In this document: in pieces, positions 1 to 7,422 of the stretch
How positions within the stretch are numbered: position 1 is the first letter of the stretch
Layout of the letters: each line of letters starts with the position of its first letter
Assembly (NCBI GenBank): GCA_963844855.1
Contig: CAWJQP010000076.1
Span: 248,001 to 312,000, forward strand
Direction: 5' to 3'
Length of the DNA: 64,000 bases
Origin: DASQDN01 sp963844855
GTDB taxonomy: Bacteria > Acidobacteriota > Terriglobia > Bryobacterales > Bryobacteraceae
The notes under the pieces: model-generated
Told to the model about the DNA's origin: nothing
The model's database searches: none
The model's input: the letters and a program-made list of their open reading frames with translations, nothing else
Translations under genes and position numbers: made by a program

Positions 1-119
1 TGTATTCGAAGAATCGCTACCCCATCTACGGACCCTTCCCACGTGAGCGTAGGTTGATGGTCCCCCTGAGCTACTGTTGCAGTCATTAAAAGTATGGTTC
101 CAACAAGTGCGTTCCTCAT
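1..119 (-). CDS. Secreted protein of unknown function, 5' part only (runs off the left edge)
   Basis: Reading the minus strand from ATG at 119 gives an open frame of 39 residues to the window edge. It begins with a basic-then-hydrophobic signal-like segment (MRNALVGTILLMTATVAQG) and continues with an acidic stretch containing WEGSVDGVAILRI. The export signal, absence of stops and a candidate promoter in the 60-bp gap to galT support a real gene. The rest of the protein lies outside the window, so no family is assigned. It is divergent from galT. Confidence 0.55.
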   Translation of the reverse strand, partial: MRNALVGTILLMTATVAQGDHQPTLTWEGSVDGVAILRI

Positions 120-141
120 AACACTTGTCTGACGCCGATTC

Positions 142-171
142 TAGATAGAAGATCACGGTGTTATACGTCAA
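142..171 (-). promoter_or_regulatory. Candidate sigma-70 promoter for the left-edge secreted gene
   Basis: On the minus strand TTGACG (171-166) and TATCTA (147-142) are separated by 18 bases, and the ATG at 119 follows about 22 bases downstream of the -10 box. The pair lies in the only intergenic gap between two divergent genes. Both boxes differ from consensus, so this is a suggestion only. Confidence 0.3.
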
Positions 172-179
172 ATTAAGCA

Positions 180-1220
180 ATGCTAACGGAACAGCCGCAC
201 CGAAGATTAAACCCCTTGACCCGGGAATGGGTGCTCGTCTCACCACATCGCACCCAACGGCCGTGGCAAGGGCAAGTTGAGAAGACTCCACAACCTACGC
301 CGATTCGTTACGACCCCCAGTGTTATCTCTGTCCTGGCAACTCCCGGGCCGGCGGCGTTAAGAATCCGGAATACGAAACAACCTTCATCTTCGACAACGA
401 TTTCGCCGCGTTGAAACCCGAGATCCCGGTCTTTGACCATGATCGAGATGGCCTGCTTGTCTCCAAATCCGAACAAGGCATCTGTCGCGTCGTGTGTTTC
501 TTACCAGATCACAGCTTGACGGTTGCGCGTATGAAGGTGGAAGAGATACGGCGTGTGATTGATACTTGGACCGACCAGTACCTCGAGCTCGGCGCGCACT
601 CGACAATCAATTCCGTTCAGATCTTCGAAAATCGTGGAGAGATGATGGGCGCCAGCAATCCCCATCCCCATTGTCAGATCTGGTCGAACGAAACGCTGCC
701 AAACGAGCACGGCAAAGAATTGGCTTCGTTTCGCGATTTTCGCGTCGCTCGAGCACGCTGCCTGCTTTGTGAATACTTGAAGATAGAGGAATCCGAGGGC
801 AGCCGCATCGTTTGTGAAAACGAGGCATTCCAGGCGGTTGTCCCGTTCTGGGCGGTGTGGCCGTTCGAAACATTAGTGATGTCGAAGCGCCATTTCGGAA
901 GCCTCGAGCAGATGGACGATGCCGAGAAAACCGACCTGGCAAGCCTGATGAAGCGTCTGACGACTCGCTATGACAATCTGTTTGAAACCTCTTTTCCCTA
1001 CACGATGGGTTTCCACCAGCGGCCAACCGACGGTCAGGCGCACGACGAGTGGCACTTTCATGCCCACTACTACCCCCCGTTGCTACGTTCGGCCACCGTA
1101 CGTAAGTTCATGGTGGGTTACGAGCTATTGGCGACCCCGCAGCGCGACATTACGCCGGAGTCGGCTGCTCAACGCCTCGCCGAATTGAGCGAACAACACT
1201 ATCTGGGCAGTGAAGTATAA
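180..1220 (+). CDS. galT: Galactose-1-phosphate uridylyltransferase (UDP-glucose--hexose-1-phosphate)
   Basis: Cytosolic Leloir-pathway enzyme that swaps UMP between UDP-glucose and galactose-1-phosphate through a uridylyl-histidine intermediate. The 346-residue length is normal. Visible family signatures are the N-terminal NPLTREWVLVSPHRTQRPW, a zinc-type CYLCPGN at 48-54, the active-site segment NPHPHCQIW (H162-P-H164, with H164 the expected nucleophile), and the C-terminal HFHAHYYPP. ATG at 180 lacks an obvious ribosome-binding site. No galK or galE is next to it; downstream comes a hairpin and the IF-1 gene on the same strand. Identification is secure from motifs; whether it acts in galactose use or in polysaccharide precursor supply cannot be told. 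Confidence 0.95.
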   Translation: MLTEQPHRRLNPLTREWVLVSPHRTQRPWQGQVEKTPQPTPIRYDPQCYLCPGNSRAGGVKNPEYETTFIFDNDFAALKPEIPVFDHDRDGLLVSKSEQGICRVVCFLPDHSLTVARMKVEEIRRVIDTWTDQYLELGAHSTINSVQIFENRGEMMGASNPHPHCQIWSNETLPNEHGKELASFRDFRVARARCLLCEYLKIEESEGSRIVCENEAFQAVVPFWAVWPFETLVMSKRHFGSLEQMDDAEKTDLASLMKRLTTRYDNLFETSFPYTMGFHQRPTDGQAHDEWHFHAHYYPPLLRSATVRKFMVGYELLATPQRDITPESAAQRLAELSEQHYLGSEV

Positions 1221-1221
1221 T

Positions 1222-1256
1222 TGGGTGGCGAAGTGTAGCAACTTCGCCCAAACCCA
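1222..1256 (+). promoter_or_regulatory. Strong stem-loop just upstream of the IF-1 gene
   Basis: GGCGAAGT (1227-1234) pairs with ACTTCGCC (1241-1248) around a 6-base loop, and an outer TGGGT (1222-1226) pairs with ACCCA (1252-1256) across a 3-base bulge, giving 13 base pairs. It begins right after the galT stop and ends 15 bases before the IF-1 ATG. No U-tract follows, so it is not a classical terminator; an RNA-processing, attenuation or translation-control element is possible. Confidence 0.5.
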
Positions 1257-1271
1257 TAACTTAAGAGGAAG

Positions 1272-1490
1272 ATGAGCAAAGAAGATTGTATTGAAGTGAC
1301 CGGGACCGTAGTCGAAAAGTTCCCGAGTGGTTTGTTTAGTGTCCAGCTTGATGCCGACCGCACCGTTCTTGCCCACCTGGCCGGAAAACTTCGGCGCAAT
1401 CGTATCCGGGTTCTCGCCGGCGACCGCGTGACGATGGAGCTTTCCCCCTACGATCTCACCAAGGGCCGGATTACTTATCGGCACAAATAA
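1272..1490 (+). CDS. infA: Translation initiation factor IF-1
   Basis: A 72-residue S1/OB-fold protein matching IF-1 over its whole length (MSKEDCIEVTGTVVEKFPSG at the start, VTMELSPYDLTKGRITYRHK at the end). IF-1 binds the 30S A site with IF-2 and IF-3 during initiation. AGAGGA just before the ATG is a good ribosome-binding site. The gene usually sits with rpmJ and ribosomal protein genes; here it is alone after galT, which suggests an extra copy. Small variation from the canonical sequence (for example VFSVQLD-type beta strand replaced by LFSVQLD) does not disturb the fold. Confidence 0.95.
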   Translation: MSKEDCIEVTGTVVEKFPSGLFSVQLDADRTVLAHLAGKLRRNRIRVLAGDRVTMELSPYDLTKGRITYRHK

Positions 1491-1665
1491 TACGCGCTTT
1501 TTCTGTCAACACGAAAAGTGCCGTTCACGAAAGTAGCGAATTTTTCTTTGATCCGAACTACCCCTTCCCTGTCAGTGTCTTAGCGTCGCTGCGCGACGCA
1601 CAATCGCTTGTCATACGCCTGTTTTTTACGACCTTGGTTTCTATACTTGAGCCAAGGAGATCGGC

Positions 1666-2697
1666 GTGATTTTAAGCAACTCGCAGCCGCCACGAAAAAT
1701 GAAGAGAAATAACGGCGGTAGCACCGATATATTGACGAAACTGGCAGGTAAGGTAATCGGACAGCCTCAAGCGCTGTCGTCGATTGTGCCCTACGTGCAT
1801 ATGTACAATGCGGGTCTGTCCCCCGAGGGTCGCCCGGTTGGAGTGTTTCTTCTGCTTGGTCCGACGGGTACAGGCAAGACCCGTACAGTAGAGGCGCTGG
1901 CAGAAGTTCTCCATGGTTCGCGCAAACACATGGTACGCGTCGATTGCGGCGAGTACCAGCTGGATCACGAAGTCGCGAAGCTAATAGGCGCGCCCCCCGG
2001 ATATCTGGGCCATCGCGAGACTCACCCGATCCTTACTCAATCGAAGCTTGCCGCGGTCACTAGCGAAAAGAGCAGCCTTTCGATCATTCTTTTCGACGAA
2101 ATTGAAAAAGCTGCCCCGTCTTTGAATCGACTCCTGCTTGGCGTATTGGACAAAGCGTCTTTGCGTCTGGGCGACAACAACGTCGTGAACTTCGAGCGCT
2201 CGTTGATTTTCCTGACCAGCAACTTAGGCGCGCACGGCATGATGAAAGAACTCACACCGGGCTTTGGCTTCACATCCGACCGCAACAAAGCTCCAGAAGC
2301 GGGACGTCTGGAAAACATCGCGATGGCTGCCGTTCGCCGCAACTTTTCTCCCGAGTTCGTCAATCGGATCGACGCCACGGTCACTTACCAGCCGTTGTCG
2401 ACAGATACATTGACCGAAATCCTGACGCAGCAACTGAACGATTTGCAGAATCATATTGAGACTCGCTTAGGATCGAGAGGGTTCCGGCTGACAGTAAGCT
2501 CCAAGGGCCGGGATTTCCTGCTGAAAGAAGGCTCCTCACCCGAGTACGGCGCACGCGAGCTCAAACGAGCGATTCACCAGAAACTGACTCAGCCGTTGGC
2601 CGAGTTGGTGGTTCTCGGAAAAGTCAAACCAGGCGGATCCGTGCGGGTGGATTACGACGAGAAGATCGGCGAGCTGCGTTTGAAAGCAGCCGCGTAA
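1666..2697 (+). CDS. Stand-alone ClpB/ClpA D2-type AAA+ ATPase
   Basis: A 343-residue protein made of one AAA+ module that resembles the second ATPase domain of ClpA/ClpB. Motifs in order: Walker A GPTGTGKT (65-72), pore loop PGYLGHRE with Y113, Walker B IILFDE (140-145), sensor-1 TSN (184-186), arginine finger in FVNRID (R234), and a C-terminal D2-small domain with sensor-2 YGAREL (294-299). The N-domain, first ATPase ring and coiled-coil M-domain of true ClpB are absent. GTG at 1666 is preceded by AAGGAG at good spacing. It probably assembles as a single-ring unfoldase or remodeller; the partner is unknown. It ends exactly where the convergent JAMM-like gene ends. Confidence 0.85.
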   Translation: MILSNSQPPRKMKRNNGGSTDILTKLAGKVIGQPQALSSIVPYVHMYNAGLSPEGRPVGVFLLLGPTGTGKTRTVEALAEVLHGSRKHMVRVDCGEYQLDHEVAKLIGAPPGYLGHRETHPILTQSKLAAVTSEKSSLSIILFDEIEKAAPSLNRLLLGVLDKASLRLGDNNVVNFERSLIFLTSNLGAHGMMKELTPGFGFTSDRNKAPEAGRLENIAMAAVRRNFSPEFVNRIDATVTYQPLSTDTLTEILTQQLNDLQNHIETRLGSRGFRLTVSSKGRDFLLKEGSSPEYGARELKRAIHQKLTQPLAELVVLGKVKPGGSVRVDYDEKIGELRLKAAA

Positions 2698-3828
2698 TTA
2701 TCTCCCCGGTTGCTGGAACCAGACGGTCTCTGCAAAGCTGCGGTTCTCTTTGAAGAACAATTCCAATCGGAACCGCACTTCGGGGGCGACATTTGGATAC
2801 ATCGCAGTCCCATTGCGAAGTTCTGCAAACCCAAGCTTTACTTCTTTGCTGTTGGTTCCTTCCGTCACCGTCAACATGCCGTACATCGCTACCTGAATGG
2901 CAGGCGAATTCCGATTCCACTTCACCATCAGACTTTTCTCCGCCTGCGCCACCTGCAGCTGGACAGAATAGAGATCGACGGTCTGGCCTCCGGGAGAAGC
3001 GAGCGATTTTGCTGACTGCATACCGGCGTACTCATAGCCACAGGCGCCGCCGAAAGCGAGCAGGGCGAGACTAAAAGCCAACCAAGCAAGCCGTCGCCCC
3101 CAGCCGGGGGATTCTTTGAAATGCTCGGCGAAAATCGGCCTCTCGTACGGGGTCAGTATCGGTCTTTCGAGTACTCTTGGCTGCTTCGCCACCACGACTG
3201 AGGTTTCTTTCGGTGGTGGCTCGGGCGGCGGAGCTGGCGCCGGTTCCGGCGCGGGAGTCCGCGCAGAACCCGGGCGAGGTTTTTGACGACCTGTAAACGG
3301 AAACTCGATCGGGGTCGAGTCCGTTGCTAGCGCCCCTTTGTCTTGTAGAAAAATCGCTGCATTCGCGGGACGGGTTGCGAATGGCTTGATCAGTAGAGCA
3401 ACATCGAGGGGATCGCGTAAGAACGCCCGGAAGATCGCCGCGTCGTTTTCATCGAAGGCGAACCCGTCGCGCGTGTGACTACGAAAGTAACCTACCGCGT
3501 AAAGCTCGTTTTCAAGAGCTGGCTGCCGGCGGGAAACCGCTTCCTTGAATTGTTGCCAGTCATTCGCCGACAACAGGTACGAAGGTCCCGAGGCGTACTC
3601 GCATGGACAGACTTCAAAATCCTGAATGTGAAGCACCGGCGGATTGGCTCGCCGGTCGATCTTCCCTATCAGCAGACCGCCAGTCTCCGTTCCGCGCCTG
3701 CGAGTGATCCCGAAACCTCGCATAACTTCGATGTTGATGCGCTCGATGACGCTGTGATCCAACCGGATCTCGAGGGGCTTCCCCGGGGGAGTCCAACTCA
3801 GAAATGTATTTACCTGTTCCGCCGACAC
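2698..3828 (-). CDS. Membrane protein with a degenerate JAB/JAMM domain
   Basis: 376 residues from GTG at 3828 (a TTG at 3879 is possible but would overlap rsmI). Residues 20-165 have the JAMM layout: E48 in ETGGLLIG, then R116-S-H118, seven residues, D126, two residues, D129. A classical site is H-x-H-x7-S-x2-D, so spacing is kept but the first zinc histidine is Arg and the serine is Asp. A Pro-rich linker (185-210) precedes one transmembrane helix (247-262) and a C-terminal domain of about 100 residues I do not recognise, predicted outside the membrane. Its stop codon abuts that of the AAA+ gene. Role unknown; a non-catalytic binding module is the simplest reading. Confidence 0.7.
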   Translation of the reverse strand: MSAEQVNTFLSWTPPGKPLEIRLDHSVIERINIEVMRGFGITRRRGTETGGLLIGKIDRRANPPVLHIQDFEVCPCEYASGPSYLLSANDWQQFKEAVSRRQPALENELYAVGYFRSHTRDGFAFDENDAAIFRAFLRDPLDVALLIKPFATRPANAAIFLQDKGALATDSTPIEFPFTGRQKPRPGSARTPAPEPAPAPPPEPPPKETSVVVAKQPRVLERPILTPYERPIFAEHFKESPGWGRRLAWLAFSLALLAFGGACGYEYAGMQSAKSLASPGGQTVDLYSVQLQVAQAEKSLMVKWNRNSPAIQVAMYGMLTVTEGTNSKEVKLGFAELRNGTAMYPNVAPEVRFRLELFFKENRSFAETVWFQQPGR

Positions 3829-3845
3829 TGCCCCATTATGGTAAC

Positions 3846-4664
3846 GTGAGCGGTTCTTTATTTCTTGTCGCAACGCCAATCGGCAATCTTGAAGACATCA
3901 CATTCCGCGCCGTCCGCACCCTGAAGGAAGTCGACCTGATTGCCTGCGAGGACACACGGCACACCCGGCGGTTGCTCGACCATTACGGTATCGAAAGGCC
4001 TGCAATCAGCTATCACGATCACAATGAGACTGATCGGGCGCGCTCGCTCGTCGAGCGCCTTCTCGGAGGTTCGGACATCGCAGTTGTCTCGGATGCGGGA
4101 ACGCCGCTGATCTCCGATCCCGGTTATCGACTTGTCACCGCAGCCGTGGAGGCTGGAATCCGCGTTATTCCGATTCCGGGCCCATCCGCAATCCTCGCCG
4201 CCCTAACGGCTTCTGGTCTGACGGCGGATTCGTTCTATTTCGGTGGGTTCGTTTCGCAAAAACAGTCGGCGCGACGCAAGTTGTTCGAGGCATTGGCCGA
4301 TCTGGACTGCTCGCTTGTGTTTTACGAAGCCCCGCATCGCATTCTTGAAACGCTGCGGGATATCGCAGAGATCTACGGCGAGCGAGAAATCGTCCTAACC
4401 CGCGAACTGACGAAGATCCACGAAGAGTTTCTACGCGGAACAGCATTGGCTTTGTTTCGTAATCTGAGTGAGAGAGAATCAGTCAAGGGAGAGATGACGA
4501 TCGTGATAGGTAAGCCGCTGCCCCCGGCTCCGGACGACCGCCCAGTACGGGAGGTGTTCGAAGGCTTTCTATCCCAGGGACTGTCCCGAATGGACGCCAT
4601 CAAAGCAACGGCGCGTCAACGAGGTGTATCGAAGCGAGAGATTTATGCGGCGCTCGAAACCTGA
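3846..4664 (+). CDS. rsmI: 16S rRNA (cytidine1402-2'-O)-methyltransferase
   Basis: SAM-dependent TP-methylase-fold enzyme of 272 residues that 2'-O-methylates C1402 in the decoding centre. Hallmarks are LFLVATPIGNLEDIT at the N-terminus, ACEDTRHTRRLL, VVSDAGTPLISDPGYRL, the substrate-fold stretch IPIPGPSAILAALTASGL, and FYEAPHRILETL. I chose GTG at 3846 (VSGSLFLVATPIG) because family members begin close to this motif; an upstream ATG at 3804 lies inside the divergent gene. Its start is within 20 bp of the divergent JAMM-like gene start. The 3' end overlaps the next small gene. Confidence 0.95.
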   Translation: MSGSLFLVATPIGNLEDITFRAVRTLKEVDLIACEDTRHTRRLLDHYGIERPAISYHDHNETDRARSLVERLLGGSDIAVVSDAGTPLISDPGYRLVTAAVEAGIRVIPIPGPSAILAALTASGLTADSFYFGGFVSQKQSARRKLFEALADLDCSLVFYEAPHRILETLRDIAEIYGEREIVLTRELTKIHEEFLRGTALALFRNLSERESVKGEMTIVIGKPLPPAPDDRPVREVFEGFLSQGLSRMDAIKATARQRGVSKREIYAALET

Positions 4665-4872
4665 AGTTCGAAGCATCATAGCCGTCCTCTGTCTCGCTGT
4701 CATCCTGCTTGCGGCGTGGTACCCGGCCGCAAGCGTCGCGGTTCTCGTACCCCTCGTCATTTGGATTGGGTTCGTTTCGTCACGACGCGATGTCCGCCGA
4801 ACCGCCAATCCCCGCCCCCAACTCGTACCTTTCCTCGCAATCCTTCCTTCGCGCGCTCCTCCGGCGGTATAA
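4645..4872 (+). CDS. Small membrane protein, overlapping rsmI
   Basis: 75 residues from ATG at 4645, overlapping the last 20 bases of rsmI in another frame. A short basic N-terminus is followed by hydrophobic residues about 10-45 (two closely spaced helices, IIAVLCLAVILLAAWY and VAVLVPLVIWIGFV) and a basic tail. Translational coupling to rsmI is likely. No family recognised. The hydrophobic pattern argues for a real protein, but a chance frame cannot be excluded. Confidence 0.5.
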   Translation: MRRSKPEVRSIIAVLCLAVILLAAWYPAASVAVLVPLVIWIGFVSSRRDVRRTANPRPQLVPFLAILPSRAPPAV

Positions 4873-4886
4873 GCCTCGTTCTTTAG

Positions 4887-5186
4887 CTAGGCTTCTCGCT
4901 GTCCCTTATGCGCGTCGTAGTAATTCCGCAGCACGGCGTTCATCCGCGATAGGTGGCCGGGGCCGCGCGACTTGAACCAGGCGAGCACGTCGGGATCGAT
5001 GCGCAGGTGAATGGACTGTTTTGGATTCGGGATGGGAATCACTAGCTGGGCTTCGGTCCAGTCGAAGCTGCCGACTGGGAAACTGTCAGGATCAGACGCG
5101 GCGTTGCGCTCGATCTCCTCGTCCGTCATCGCGTCCACGCGAGCCCAATCAGTCAAGTCTTCGCGGATCGGATCGCCCAAGCGCAC
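4887..5186 (-). CDS. brnA: BrnA-type antitoxin
   Basis: Antitoxin and DNA-binding partner of BrnT. The C-terminal half carries the BrnA ribbon-helix-helix signature (HLRIDPDVLAWFKSRGPG followed by RMNAVLRNYYDAHK). The frame stays open far upstream through low-complexity sequence antisense to nothing but overlapping brnT, so the start is uncertain: GTG at 5186 (used here), GTG at 5237, or ATG at 5129. In this family toxin precedes antitoxin and the two reading frames overlap or abut, as here. BrnA normally represses its own operon. Confidence 0.85.
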   Translation of the reverse strand: MRLGDPIREDLTDWARVDAMTDEEIERNAASDPDSFPVGSFDWTEAQLVIPIPNPKQSIHLRIDPDVLAWFKSRGPGHLSRMNAVLRNYYDAHKGQREA

Positions 5187-5439
5187 GGTTGAAATCCGCT
5201 CTTTCTTCGCGGCTCGCGGGCCGCGCCGAGATGACACGACGTTTGCTGCCTCGCCAGGTCGCGACGACTGCGAGGATGCGGCCTTCGGCTTCGCCGAACG
5301 CGAGGGTTCGGAACTCTTGGCGGTTGACCCGGAGGACTTCCACTGTCGGCTTTTCCCAGATCGTGCGGGCGATGTCGAAGTCGATTCCGTGTTTTTTGAG
5401 GTTTTTGTGTCTTTTGTTTTCATCCCACTCAAACTCCAC
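5149..5439 (-). CDS. brnT: BrnT-type ribonuclease toxin
   Basis: 96 residues starting at GTG 5439, with the BrnT core: FEWDENKRHKNLKKHGIDF at the N-terminus, then EFRTLAFGEAEGRILAVV and RRVISARPASREERADFN at the C-terminus, where the conserved RxISARxAxxxE pattern is visible. BrnT is a RelE-like fold endoribonuclease that blocks translation until bound by BrnA. The length is normal and all blocks are intact, so the toxin appears functional. It lies first in the pair, directly downstream of two inverted repeats. Confidence 0.9.
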   Translation of the reverse strand: MEFEWDENKRHKNLKKHGIDFDIARTIWEKPTVEVLRVNRQEFRTLAFGEAEGRILAVVATWRGSKRRVISARPASREERADFNRALGRSDPRRLD

Positions 5440-5452
5440 TAGCTAAATGTAG

Positions 5453-5469
5453 CACATGCTGTGTACACA
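5453..5469 (-). promoter_or_regulatory. Candidate operator of the brnTA operon (two overlapping dyads)
   Basis: CACATGCTGTG (5453-5463, 4-bp arms, 3-bp centre) overlaps the perfect 10-bp palindrome TGTGTACACA (5460-5469). Both lie 14-30 bp upstream of the brnT start, where an autorepressor such as BrnA would bind. No clear -35/-10 pair was found beside them. Function is inferred from position only. Confidence 0.4.
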
Positions 5470-5553
5470 CGGTTGCAGAACAATCGGGCTTGGGCGGAAA
5501 GCCGACGGCGATCGCAACATGCCGACGACGCAGCCGACTTTAGGAGAATACGC

Positions 5554-5745
5554 ATGTCTAAGAGTAATCACGTTCTTCGAAAACTATTCCTGTGCGTTTC
5601 CCTGATCTTCGGAGCGATGATCGGCATCCCGATGCGCCCGGACAGAGTAGAGGAAACGCTCAGAAACATGAACCGGATCAGGATCCAGCAAGTCGTTTCA
5701 ACGACTCGGTATAAGGGGCGCGTGCCACGCCGCGCTCGGTTATGA
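5554..5745 (+). CDS. Small membrane-anchored protein of unknown function
   Basis: 63 residues from ATG at 5554, preceded by AGGAGA at 8-base spacing. A basic N-terminus and one hydrophobic helix (FLCVSLIFGAMIGIPM) are followed by a charged segment RPDRVEETLRNMNRIRI. The 3' end overlaps the convergent mtnA gene by about 68 bp. The good ribosome-binding site and the signal-anchor layout support it; no family assigned. Confidence 0.45.
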   Translation: MSKSNHVLRKLFLCVSLIFGAMIGIPMRPDRVEETLRNMNRIRIQQVVSTTRYKGRVPRRARL

Positions 5746-6700
5746 TGCCGCTGACATAGCGATTTGGCGTGACATCGAAAGCAGGGTTGCAGACTGCCGT
5801 TCCATCGGGAGCGATCGCGACGCCGCCTACGTGCGTCACCTCTTTCGACGACCGCTCTTCGATTGGAATCTGATCGCCTGTTGACAACGTCAGGTCGAGC
5901 GTCGATACCGGCGCAGCCACGTAGAACGGCACGTTGTTCTCCTTGGCGAGAACGGCAACCGAGTACGTGCCGATCTTATTGGCGACATCGCCATTCGCCG
6001 CAATTCGATCCGCTCCGACGACGACACATCCAATGCGCCCGGACTTCAAAAAGTGGCCGGCCATGTTATCCGTAATCAGAGTTGCTGAGATATTGTCCTG
6101 CTGCAGCTCCCACACAGTCAGGCGCGAGCCCTGCATAAATGGACGCGTTTCGTCCGCGAACACGTCGATGTTCTTGCCCGCCTCCACTGCCGCGCGAATC
6201 ACGCCCAGCGCCGTGCCGTATCCTGCCGTCGCCAGCGCGCCGGCGTTGCAGTGCGTCAGTACGGTTTTGCCGTCCGGGACCAGATCAGCGCCATGACGTC
6301 CGATCGCCTGATTGATCGCGATGTCTTCGAGATAGATCTGCTTGGCTTCGCGGATGAGTGTCTCCCGAATCTCTTCAATCGGCCGATCCTTCACTTGACC
6401 GTACAGATTCTTCATCCGGTCGATCGCCCAAAACAGATTCACCGCCGTCGGCCGCGTGCCTGCCAGCGTCGAGCAGATCGTTTCGAAGCTTCCGTGCAGA
6501 TCGTCCGCCTTCAGCGCGCCGATCGCGACACCCATCGCAGCCGCGACTCCGATAGCCGGGGCGCCACGAATGATCATCGACCGGATCGCCTCGGCTACTT
6601 GCTCATAGTCCGTGCAAGTAACGAACACTTGCTCGCGCGGAAGGCGTGTCTGGTCGATCATGACTACGCCGCCATCAGTCCACTGAATTGTTTCCACCAT
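5678..6700 (-). CDS. mtnA: S-methyl-5-thioribose-1-phosphate isomerase
   Basis: 340-residue enzyme of the methionine salvage pathway that isomerises 5-methylthioribose-1-phosphate to the ribulose form. The eIF2B-like fold signatures are all present: RGAPAIGVAAAMG (45-57), LTHCNAGALATAGYGTALG with catalytic C151, FADETRPFMQGSRLT (181-195), and GADRIAANGDVANKIGTY with catalytic D231. No other mtn genes are visible. It is the last gene of the minus-strand group that starts at about 11.4 kb; the upstream CPBP gene ends 3 bp before its start. Confidence 0.95.
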   Translation of the reverse strand: MVETIQWTDGGVVMIDQTRLPREQVFVTCTDYEQVAEAIRSMIIRGAPAIGVAAAMGVAIGALKADDLHGSFETICSTLAGTRPTAVNLFWAIDRMKNLYGQVKDRPIEEIRETLIREAKQIYLEDIAINQAIGRHGADLVPDGKTVLTHCNAGALATAGYGTALGVIRAAVEAGKNIDVFADETRPFMQGSRLTVWELQQDNISATLITDNMAGHFLKSGRIGCVVVGADRIAANGDVANKIGTYSVAVLAKENNVPFYVAAPVSTLDLTLSTGDQIPIEERSSKEVTHVGGVAIAPDGTAVCNPAFDVTPNRYVSGIITERGVARAPYTESLKRLAGS

Positions 6701-6703
6701 TAA

Positions 6704-7422
6704 TTAGAGAGCGCTTCTTCCTATGAGATATCCCACAACAAGTACCGTGTTGTATCCGCAATGCATGACGATCGCCGCGCCGGTCGACTGCGTTCGCAGC
6801 CTCCACCAGCCGAACGCCGAACCAGCGATGAGGATCATCGCAACGTGCTGCCAGGACCAAGCGTATTGCGGGCCATGCATAATCGCAAACGGCGCCGCGG
6901 AGAATAGAATTCCCGCAATCACTCCGACAGAACGGACTGCCACCGGCTGCAACAATCCTCGAAAAAACAGCTCCTCGAAGACCGGCCCGATCGAAACCGC
7001 GAATACAGCGATCCAGCGCAGCCGCACGAGAGATCTTTCATCAGATCCATCATTGGTGAAGACACTCGGGAATGCGCAGGGCAGCCGCGATCAACAGCAC
7101 CGACACCGCCACAAAGATGCCGGCTCCGAACGATGGCCAAATCTCCGGCACACGCACGCCCAGCCGCAATGATCCGAGAAATGGTCGCTCGTATTTCCAT
7201 CGAAACAACAGCGCGATGGGTATGAGCATCGCCGCCTGACCAAGAAACTGCGGAATCATCAGCAGCAGCGCCTTGTTATTTGTCACAGACGCCATCGCGA
7301 ACTGCGCGATCAGGAACGTTGCAATGAAAGCTGGAATACCCGAGCCCCAGAAAAAGGAGCAGGTCGGTCCAGGACCAGAAAGGCTCATCGACAGTCTCGT
7401 CGATCACGCTCTCGTCAATCAA
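6704..7422 (-). pseudogene. CPBP-family intramembrane metalloprotease, two apparent frameshifts
   Basis: Multi-helix membrane protein of the CAAX-protease/bacteriocin-processing family. Reconstructed frame: TTG at 7422 (LIDESVIDETVDEPFWSW, then LLLFLGLG), a break near 7340, the long helical piece to about 7050, a second break near 7040, and the last part with motif 1 EELFFRG and later IMHGPQYAW and MHCGYNT, which carry the expected catalytic Glu/His residues. Both breaks equal one extra base. The TTG start overlaps the stop of the upstream gene (TTGA). Function in this operon unknown. Motifs are intact on both sides of each break, so consensus error is more likely than decay. Confidence 0.7.

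Noticed and set aside
3804..3846. ATG 3804 as the start of rsmI
   Set aside because: It lies inside the divergent gene and adds 14 residues not expected for the family; GTG 3846 places the conserved ATPIGNLED near the N-terminus.
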